From Priapulus caudatus (lineage: Eukaryota; Priapulida; Priapulimorpha; Priapulimorphida; Priapulidae): a stretch of DNA of 36,699 nucleotides. The stretch lies in assembly GCF_000485595.1 (NCBI RefSeq), contig NW_014577308.1, positions 206,249-242,947 on the forward strand, written 5' to 3'. A program made the translations under genes and the position numbers. Shown here one piece after another: positions 11,746 through 22,700 of this stretch. Numbering within the stretch: position 1 is the stretch's first letter; every line of letters starts with the position of its first letter. Under the pieces are notes generated by a model, which saw only the letters and a list, made by a program, of their open reading frames with translations, made no database searches and had not been told where the DNA came from.

Positions 11746-14700
11746 TAATGTTGCTTACTAGGGAAGGTGAGAGGAGCGAATGGAACGCAGATGATGAAGA
11801 AAGTTGGTGCATGTAAAGTTTGCTTTTACGTATGTATATTGCATTAGCATTAGATCTCATATAGATATCTGACGTAATCAGGAGTGACTAAATCCACATT
11901 TGTTTAAATTCACTTTCTGATCTAATAGTGCAATAAAATCTTTACAAACGTCAAATATACGAGGGTGTTATATGATATCTGAGTACCATTTAAAAAAATG
12001 CACAGTACATGTAGTGTGAGCAAGGGCAATATTCATTACTAGCAATAGAATGGAATCTCATCTATGATCTACAATCTCTTTAACCTTGGCTTTATGCACA
12101 TTTTTACTATGCCATAAAATGCAGGTTAATTCGTTTATACAAACCGTCATTTACAGCAAAGCAATAGTTGCTACACTGGACACTATTGAATGTATGGTGA
12201 AAAACACTTGTGGAAGATTAATCATGAACATATTGAGAGATATACATGTGTGGACGTATACATATGTTCATGATATTCTGATTTAATATATAAACAATAA
12301 CAAGCATATTTTTACATTTTTATTTACTATACTATTATACATCTTCATCTGCTTTGTATAGGGGGGGGGGGGTACATTCCCACTTTCCAGCAAAAACACA
12401 CCCCATATCCAGTTCCCAGTAAAATAAAATCCCAGTTCCTAAGAAATTATGTAGACATGTTTCAGGAAATCAGTAGTTTAGGTTTTCAAACACTACATAA
12501 ATACTAATATTTTACATTCTATTAATATCTGGGAATAATTAATAAAAATAAAAAATAAATTAATAACTTAAATAAATATTTAGCGGCAGAAATTGAAATT
12601 CCGACGAATTGACACAATTTTTCCAGATCCCAGACAATTTTAGAGGTCTTTCCATGCCCGATGAACTTCTGTTCCCGAATCACGGAATTTATCTGACATT
12701 TCCCAGTTCCCAGGTATTAAAATGGCTAATCCGCATCCCGAAAATACCTGTTCCCCCCCCCCGCTTTGTAGGTGAAATAATTTTTCTTCATCTCGTTATA
12801 CTGCTTTTTATTCTTATTGCATTCTACTCTTGTGTTATTATTCTTATTTTTTATTCAGATTTTTCCTTTATATATTGATTATGTGTAGTTTAATTCATCC
12901 CCTTCATCTTCAACCTATTTACTATATTCTCATCCTTTCTTTTGTTTTCTCACCATTGCTATTATATTACTTGATATTACCTATGTTATGCAGTTGGAAG
13001 CTCTTACTGGAGAGTTTTCTTATGAAAATTACTATGATCCATGGACAGTGTCTGATGCAGTTGCTAGAGAACATGAGTAGAAAACTCAAGGATAATTTAT
13101 GAACCTTAGGTAATCAAAGCTCATGTTGATGAAAACACGTATAATATGCTCATACCTATATGAACCTTTTATTATAATGTAGTCTCACAAGGCTCCCACT
13201 GGTTCTTTTAATGTTCGAACCCAGCTTTGAACTGCTAAAGTAATTTTTTAGACGCTAATGAAAACCTTCCATACTGTTTACATCAATCATCTCTGCTAAT
13301 TTAAATGTCATATTTATTATTATTTATGTGAAACTGCCTGGTTAAGGAGTCAGTTTAAGGTTAGGTTAACACAGCCATATGATCCTGTAGTTAAACCTGT
13401 TTATGCCCGGTTGGCCTACTCGATCCCATTTCGTCTATAGCAAAATTCCCAGTTGGTCTACACCCGTTTTGCCTACTCCTAATTCGTCTACACTAAAAAT
13501 CCAGCCTATTCCGAGAGTAGACGAAATGGGAGTAGGCAAAATGGGAATATTGCCCATTCTGAGAGTAGACGAAATTGGAGTAGGCCAACTGGGATGTTAC
13601 CGTTAAACCGACACTGATATATATGTCAAAATTTACAAAGGTGAATGGCTGTGATACATATACTTCTGCATAAACGATGGAATTTGAGTGATATATATAT
13701 ATATATATATTGAATATACTGTGAACCTATGTAAGATGTAATATACATGAGATGTTCATTCTAATACCTGATGGCAAATAGAGCCTAAAATCAGACCAGT
13801 TATGCTAGTGCTTGCTTACCACTGCAGTAAGAAGAATAAGAGGTATGAGGTATGTGGACAGCTGTATGGTAAACTAACTGTGGAAGGTGAGGCAGAGAGG
13901 ACACTATTACTGAGAGGAGTAAGGGAACATTCCTTCGGTATTCGGGACTGGAAGACGTACAACAGATACATTTCTAACTGGGGACATTTGAAGGTGAGTG
14001 GTTTAAAGGGTACCTAATCTAAACGTACACATAAACTCACATGCACTGCCAGTACTGTGTAAAATTCATAGTGGTTTTAATATATCTGTCTTAGATCAAA
14101 GAAGAGTCATCAGTAATGATTGATCCATTCCATGACCTAAATCCGTAACACACTTCTAAACAGAATAATATTTGTAACCTTGTTTTTCAGGATGGGACTT
14201 TGTATTCAATTTCGGCCAAGAGTATGTATGGCGTTTTGAGTCAGTAAGTATAAAATATTCTTCTTTACATACTATACCATGACAGAGGCATTTGAAAGGG
14301 ACAGCAGAGGCATTTGGAAGGGACTGCAGATGCCTCATGTTCCTTAAGATATTCCTTGTGTAACTTGAGTTTGATAGAATAAAATATATAGTTAGTATAT
14401 TAGTACATTTATATATTTAAATGAACGGAAACGTTCGTTTTAGGAGAATGAATACATGTATATATAAATGGTATTGATTATTGCTGTTCCTTGCAGTGGA
14501 CGGGCAAATCGTGTTATAGCTCCCTGTCGGTTTACACATTCCAAGCAGGCCCACGTCAATCAGTGGTGGTTGCATGGGCTTCTAGCACAAACTGAAAGTG
14601 CCTGAAGGCACCTAAAATTCTATTTCCCCATCTTTTTTTATAATTACATTAATTCTCACTTTTTTCTGCTTCAGCATTGTCAGCGGATACATAGTCCTGC

Positions 14701-16754
14701 CAAGTGGGCAACGTTGTGTGCTGAAGTCAACCGACCTGCACTTGTCACGACTCGGGGAGTTTACACAGCCTCCTGATAAGTTTGACTTCAACGTTCTTGC
14801 AGGTAACCTTTATCTATAGTTAACTATCTTAGTAATTATTACTAAGATACTTATGCAACGAAAAATTTACAGATGCCTTGCTACATAATTAATGCAATTA
14901 ATTTGTAATAGATTAGCATAATATATATAGCACAGCAAAACACATATAAATAATATATTTATCTGCAATCAAAATAATAATTTAAATAAATGTTATAGCC
15001 TTGTAGGGGATTGTAAATTAATTCTATTTAGTGGGTAAAAAACATGAATTGAATATAGACCCAAGTAATTTGTGTTAACCTGTCATACATTTATATGCAG
15101 GTATAAATGCCCAATCTTTAAATAATAGGCTTTTGCCAGATTTTACGTTTAACAGCACGATTCAAGTGGAAAAGCACATTTACTTATACTAGCACATCTT
15201 TAGTGCACATATTCTCAGAAGGTATTCAACAGAATTTGAAAAATAATGGCGTTCTGAATTATTTCACATCTAGGCCATTTCGAGTGCACAATTACAACAG
15301 AAAAAAAGCTGGAGCAGATTCTCTACGTAGGAGAGAGATGGAGTGCCAAGATTCATGAACAGTTAACTGATGTAACAATAAATGGAGTCAATGGCTGGGG
15401 AGTCACAGAGTACATGTACAGGTACAAGTGCATTTCAATAAACAATTGGCTAGCATTCATTTATTGAATGGTTTTCGACAAATTTTTCGCTTGTAGCTTT
15501 TAGAATGGCAAGTGTGTCTGTATGCCTGCCCATCCGTCCGTCAACAATCTGGGCTCAAATCCTGACATACATACGGTCTTGAAAGTTAGGATGTAAAAGA
15601 GTAACCCAAAACGAAATTTGGAGGTAGATTTTGCGATCAAGGGTCAAGGGTCAAGAGGTGTGAAGGAATGAGGACTATTCCCCTTCAACTTAAGTTATAT
15701 AGGACCAGCATTGAGAAAGCACATAATTGTGGCATACGTATAAATGGAATGACCTATGCTCTATATTTGGTATACAGAGACATAGAAAGAGTCATAACCC
15801 TAGACAAAATTAGGGTCACTGGTCAAAGGAGATTGAAGCAAAGTGTTCTGGTGGATATAACAAAAACCATTTGGTTTCAGTGTTAACCTACCCCTTTCAT
15901 GAATCATGACTATTGAAAGGACCATGAAATGCACTTTCCATTGTTGTGCAAAGAGTATAGCTATCTGGTGGTATCTATCTATTTTATTCTGCCCTGAACT
16001 TTGTAGATGTCATAGCACCCAGTGTGTATCCTGTTTTTGCAATGCCGATGTGCTGCCTGGATTAATTTGTTTGGAATTATCTGGGCAAGTGTGGGCTGGC
16101 AAGTGCCTCTGATACTCAGCCCATATATACCACTCTTTGGTTAATACATAGCCATTCTTTGCATTTCGAACAATATCTATTTCACCCCTCTGTTTTGTGT
16201 CTAATCAGACTGGATTAGTATAACATTTTGAAACCTATAGACTTCACAAAAGCACAATGACGAGTGATGAGCAAGGCCATATTTAATATAGCTTACATCT
16301 TGCGACAGTTCTCATTGTAATAACTTATTTTACGGAAATATACAATCGTCGCTATGTTCAATATTAAATACCATCTATTGCTTCCTACTCTCAATTGCCT
16401 GCGCATTTGTCTCCTCTTCTGCCTCCACCACAGACAGACTTGAGATTAGCACTGTCTTTCTGCAGCACTAGTATTGAATAGTTATGTTTCTCTGGTCATG
16501 CACGAAACAGTTATTAGAAATCTATCAGTGAGACAAAATGACAAAAAACAGTGTATCCATTCACAAAATAGCTGCTTTTCAATGAACATGTTTCCTGAAT
16601 CTGTTACAGCAATGCTGCATTAACCTTCACACCTAACTGATGTCAAGACTCATGTCTGAAAAGCAAGGTCACCTTTGCACCATTTTCTGTTGCAGATATA
16701 GAGAATCATGTCCAGTACCTATTCAGAAATCGGCTTCATTGCCAGTGGAACCAG
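7938..16754 (+). CDS. Exons 1-11: membrane anchor and N-terminal region
   Basis: Exons: 7938-8040, 8198-8361, 8629-8718, 9325-9491, 11554-11606, 12994-13109, 13828-13993, 14191-14243, 14675-14802, 15274-15421, 16696-16754. The ATG at 7938 opens a ~20-residue hydrophobic stretch ([15 protein letters not shown]) followed by Arg/His, which looks like a signal anchor. Exon 4 carries the family-like GQYYHFP and [11 protein letters not shown] segments, exon 6 [15 protein letters not shown], exon 7 [14 protein letters not shown], exon 9 [10 protein letters not shown], and exon 10 [14 protein letters not shown]. This region precedes the ATP-grasp in animal homologues and has no assigned function that I know of. 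Right-arm exon 6 lacks 4 bases compared with the copies at 7000-7119 and 697-816. Right-arm exon 5 has offsetting indels. Exons 1-6 lie in the inverted repeat; exon 7 starts 20 bp beyond it. Confidence 0.8.
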
Positions 16755-19700
16755 GTAATTGTACAGGTTATGAAATTTATAAATGAATTGAATGACTCTT
16801 ATTGCAGTTACCAGTGTATTTTTTATCTACAGAATACTGGATCTCCACAGTCATGATAAAAATCATTGGCTGTAACTACAGTATTCTTTTGTCAATGTGC
16901 AGAATATTTTTATACTAATTAAGATATTGTATGTAGGTAATATGTGATTTTTAAATTCACTTATGACAGAGATTAAAAATCCAGATGCTTTGGTACTACC
17001 ATTTAGCAATATCACATGCACTGCATCCCAAATAGTTGGAGGCAAAGGAGCACAGCTTGCTTTACTAACCCAGCTTCCTAGCAAGGTTTGTATATAAGTT
17101 ATACATTGTATCAGAAGTCAAGAATAATCACGATCGACTGTTTCGTAGTTTTACATTGTTTAAAAAAATGCAATAAATCTTAGACATTGTGAGCATCATC
17201 AACATATTCTAATATTAAGAAAGATGTGACACCATGAATATAAATATTTTTCATTTATGTGTGTTCATGGTAATTCAAGCATTGATATAAACTATCGGAA
17301 ATGAAAATCGTTCTACTTCTGGTGAGGCCATTTAAATAATGGAAAATTCAAGTTCATGCTTTACTTTGTAAAGATTTGTGATGAGTATTTGTTATAACAT
17401 CAAATTGCCAAGTCTTTTTGATGCAACAGTTTCAGGTTCCAAATGGTTTTTGCATAACTGTAGCTGCTTACAGACATCACCTGAACAGTAACAAGCAGCT
17501 TAAAGATCTTATCCAAGAGCTTCAAGATGTGTCTTCGTAAGAATTGGATGTTATTTTTACCATGGCTATAGTATTACTTATTTCACAATTAAATTAGATT
17601 TGATGTCTGTAAGTCGGCTATGAAATCAGTTTATTGCTATCGGTTGCTTTATTATTGTTCCCAAAATACTGATATTATGTGCCGAACATACACTGAAAGA
17701 TACCAATCTGAACTGATCTTTTTCTGATCCTTTTTTGTCCAATCACTGTGAAAAAATAATACAACAAATAATTGTCCAATACCATGCAAATTCATCCAAG
17801 TCCAATGACTGTTTATGTTTATTGTTAAATTTCAATCATGTCTGTGGGTATTTATTATACATTGCTTTAATGTAAATCTCGTGATAATAAGCTCATTTTA
17901 AATATAATTATAATTTAGGAATGTTGTGTTTCAGAGAAAGAAAGCCAGGTGATCTACATGAAATATCAAAATTACTTGTGGAAAACTTCACAAAAACGAA
18001 GCTTAGTCAACATTTGGTGACGACAATTCTGGAACAATTGACACAAATGTTTGGGGATATGTGGGAGAAAAAAGCATATGCTGTGCGCTCATCGGCAATC
18101 GGTAAGTTCAATAGAAAACTACAGTTTGCATGTGTAGTTTAGACACAAGTTGTAGACACTATTCCAGAAGGACAGTCTGTACACATATATGTTAGACACT
18201 ATTTTAACAACTTGCCTCAGATTTTCGTTGAAAACATTTTGGTGCTCTTCATGACTAAATTATTTAATATTCATTAGTTAATGTTTTTGTCATGAACATT
18301 AAAACATGGTGCACTTAACTTCAACTGTTACTGCAGGCTAAGGCTACAGGAGTATGTAGTATATTCCTGCAATACCGAATGTACAATATGAACGTTCTGT
18401 TCCATAAAATAACTTGTGGCAATTTTGCACTTGGCATGCAGTCATTGTTTTTTCTTTTGTTTTGTATAATACAGGAGAGGATGGAAAAGAATCATCATAT
18501 GCTGGGCAAATGAAAACATTCCTCGGAGTCAAAGAGTCGAACAAGGTGAGAGTGGCCATGCAGGCATATTTATTTAGCAATAATTTTTCACAGCAACAAC
18601 TCATTTTTATACACATTCTTACACGTTAAGCCTAGCCCATGTCGATAACAAACATCGTACCATTGTACATACCCACAGATCTTCGAAGCTATTTTGAAAT
18701 GCTGGGCGTCTTCATTTGCATATCAAGTTGTGGAATACAGGAGGTCTGTTGCACATTTTAAATGTTCTTTTTAAATTCGCTTTACTAATTATTCATTGTT
18801 TTTATGCACGTTCAAGAATGGCAGATATATATAGAACTGGAAATTGACTGATATACTAACTGTTACTGGGGCTAAATAGCCAAACTATATCAATACTGAT
18901 TCCATGTGTCGTGGTATAATTATATATTGGTTATTACTGTCATGACGTTATGTTCATGATAATACATGATATTCAGGAACCATGGTCAGGTTATAGCAGC
19001 AGACGTGGGTGTCTGTATACAGGAGATGCTGAATGCAGATGTTGCTGGTGTACTCTTCACTAGAGATCCAGTGTCTGGCAACCCTGGTGTCATGACCATC
19101 AATGCTTCATACGGAATAGGCGAGGTATATGCCATGTATTTATGCTATTTCCATTAATGCAATTTATATATGTGCTTTTGCATCTGTCCAGGGAATAAAG
19201 TTCATTCATTTGTTTAATGAATTCTATTGTATTTTCAATGAAAATAATATCGTAAGTCTTGCTTGAAATTAGTAGTTTCTAATATGTCATCATCATTCTT
19301 AGGCAGTTGTATCTGGAGCCACAGAGCCAGACACAATCTATCTGCAAAGAAGCTTCTCTAATAAGCTCAGCATCAAGGAGACTGTCGTGGGAAGTAAGGC
19401 AATGAAGATGATTGTAGACAGTGGTATGTGATTCATATTTCAAAATATTTTGAAGCAGATTTTGAAAGTCTGTTAATGTCGTTTTTTCTGCAATCTTGGA
19501 TTTTTACACAATATAAACTGTGGAAATACAGTTATATAATTTTCTTCACTCATTGTGCTAAATTGCTCTATTGTACATATATTATGTTTCGTTTAATGTA
19601 AACAACCAGATGTGACATGATCCATACATTTTCTGTATTGAGTTATTAATATTTTGGTCCACAACAAATATGCTAATTGCTTGGGTCCCTTAGAGGTTTA

Positions 19701-22700
19701 ACTACTCTGAACACGTTTTTATCCTGTACTAGATTAAGGATGTACTTATAGTGGTGCATATTTGTTGCATGCAAAAGATTGAACTTTTTACAAGTATGTA
19801 TTTTGTAAAAAATGTGACATTGTGTAATGATATGTAGACTATGTTCTATAAAAACCTGATTTATAATCGTGTTTTCTTCAACCTCAGAGTTAGGAGGGCT
19901 CATGCAGGTTGAGATGGAAAACAATGGGGAATGTTGCTTACCTGGCAAAGTGGCATTGGATCTGGGATGTATTGGCATACAGGTTTGCTTATATTCATCA
20001 CATAGAAATAATATACTAGTTAGACTATACTAGTGTCTAGTTCGATTATACTATAGTGTCTCCAAATATTTCTATGATTCATCAGCTCGTATATATTCAT
20101 ATATGCACACACACGACACACATATGGATAACTGGGCAATAATGACAATGCAGGTTAAAGTTATACACCTTCAATGCTTAGGTCGAACAATTGTTTTCTT
20201 CGGAACCGCAAGACATCGAGTTTGCTCTGGAGGATGGTCAGATCTACCTGTTGCAGTCTCGACCAATCACATCCCTCAACATTGAGTCAGATTTCGAGCT
20301 CACGCATGAATATGATGGTCCATTGATTATAGATGAAGAAATGTTTACGATTGCTAATGTGGGGTAAGTAATGGGGTAGCAGGGTTCAGAATTAGCACTC
20401 GCCAGGTCGCTATATTGGCAAATAATATATTCTTGCTGGGCGAGTTTAACTCAAACAGTACTTGCCCAGTTTAGGGAGCTCATGCAGTTTTAGGACCTAA
20501 ATAATATCTGACCTAACAACTAGACATTAAAAGCTATATTATCATAGCTAGATAGCATTTTATTCAGTCCGATCATAACTGCGACGTAACACGTACATGA
20601 CTTCTAATTATTTTTATACTGTCACACGTACCTTTCTGGACTAGCATTCTTGTATACATATTGTATTGGTCACTTATACGCGTGTTTTTTACCTATATAC
20701 CTTACGTACAAATGTCAAGCGTATACATGAGGGCGATCGCCCCGGAGCAACAATTAAGCAATATGCGATTTGTCAAATGTAGTTCAATGAGTCAATCGGT
20801 GATACCGTGATATCATAACATACACAGCCTTATACTGCCGCATTTCCGGGTTGTGTTTGCGGCAACTTTGAAAATAATGTGGAGCTTTATTGATGGCGCA
20901 TCAGCATCAGCTGATAAGTCAACAAAGGCTGGTGGTACATTAGAAGAGAAGGCAAAATTGTATGAAAAAAAACAGAGGGGCCCGTGAGTACAACAAAGCA
21001 TGGGAAATAGGCAGACCTTTGTTTAAAAACACACCAAGTACAATGGTTTGCAGTTGGGTGCAGAGAATTTGCAAGATACTGTTACTAAATGCAATAGAAC
21101 CAAATTTTATTCAATGTTGCACAACAAACAAAGTTGAGTCCATGACAAATCATGAACGTAGCAGCTAGAGCACATGCATGCACTCCAGTGCAGCAAAATG
21201 CTATAATGCAAGAAGTTCCACCTCAGTAGCTGTTGCATTTTCTTAACCGAATAAACAACACATATGATCCGTTTTAAACCAATTCTTACAACATAATAAA
21301 ACCAACATTGTAAATAACTGCATGGTTTTCAAACTATTGTCTCAGAATGATATGAGTAGGTAGATATCATAATTAAATGGTATTAAATGTAAGACTATAA
21401 AACACAATCTAGTGTAATATTATTACTTGTATGTCAGTTTATATTTAGGGCGTGCACCAAATCCATTTGGGCGAGTAACATTTAAAAGTCACTCGCCCGA
21501 AATCTCGAGTACTCGAAATATTTAGTTTTGAACCCTGGGGTAGTTTAATCAGTTCCAACAACCAAGAATGCAGTGCTGTGCATTTTGTGTCTTTCTTAGT
21601 GTGTCAATGGAATTGGCATAGGTTCAGAAGTTAGTAATATGTATATTTTGGTTATTGAGTTGAGTGAAAAATAGTAATGCAGACTTTAATAGTGGTTTCA
21701 TTGATGATTCCATATTTTATTTCTACCTTGAAGGGAGGTGATACCAGGGTGTAGTTCTCCACTTTCAAATGACATCATGATGTCTGGATTCGCAACATCT
21801 TTACAGGTATGTTATTTATATGTTATGAGTGCAAAATCAATAATAGGAAATGCTGTATAACATCCATGGATTTGATAGAAATTTTATTGGCTAATGCATT
21901 TTTCTCTTAATAACCCAAATCATTATAAGTGTGGGAAATTTGCTAGGGTGCACTATATTATGTTGGTTTTTCTCCACTGTCTGTAAGTATAGAATATCTG
22001 ATATATACATTTTCGGATTTCGGAAGTTACATGTCATGGTTCGTAAAGCTGATAGGGTCTATGTCCCCCAGGGTACTGCCGGAACGTACCCTGGGTACGG
22101 TCCGGTATACCGGAACGTACCCTGTTAACTATCTAATATGCCGGACCGTACCTCGCCTACTCCAAACCGTACCGTGACTTTCAGCCGATGTCGTAATACA
22201 TACCGCTTGTCGGCAGGAAACGCGCCGCTTTATGCTCCTGTTCCTTGTTTCCGGTCCGTTCCCGCAAAATATTCGTAACGGGCCTGTCCGTTACCCTGTT
22301 ACGTTTCACCTCCCATCTAGTCTAGTGTCTCCCGTCTAGTGTCAGCGAGTCTATACGTTTCCAACCCATTAAGATAATCATACAAATTTTCCTGTTCCAC
22401 CACAACACTTGGAGCCATCTTTCAAAAATCTCGCGCGAAAATGTCGTAAACATTGCGAAAGGAAAACGCATTCCCGATCATCGCAATATTTGCAAAAGGA
22501 TTGCGCGCATCAGTGTATATATAGGTTGAAATTTCTTCTTGGTTTCACAGTTTCATACTCCAATCCAACTTTATAAAGATATCATACAGGTCTGTATGTA
22601 TATTTCAAATTTTGCGACATCAGTAGTGGGCGGAACAGTGACAGTCAGGGTACGGTAGGGAGTAAGCGAGGTACGGTCCGTCATATCAGATAGTTACCAG

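Larger units (their letters stand above)
7490..13807. repeat. Right arm of large inverted repeat
   Basis: This is the mirror of 1-6367 and holds exons 1-6 of the intact gene. The last mirrored bases (CTAG, reverse complement of the window start) end at 13807, 20 bp before the exon 7 start. That position simply reflects the window start and need not be a biological junction. The arm contains more apparent deletions than the left one, for example in exon 6 and in the hairpin of the Helitron-like end. Confidence 0.9.

Noticed and set aside
12086-12286. 66-residue ORF considered as a missing exon
   Set aside because: It has no family resemblance, and the mirrored copy in the left arm reads differently and stops early.
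14497-14606. Candidate exon after TTGCAG with an open frame ([10 protein letters not shown])
   Set aside because: Exon 8 joins directly to 14675 in frame and gives the expected [15 protein letters not shown] pattern; including this stretch adds an unexpected insert and a stop.
15668-16112. Two ORFs of 72 and 68 residues in intron 10
   Set aside because: No recognisable domain, no splice-compatible phase with exons 10 and 11, and exons 10-11 join correctly without them.
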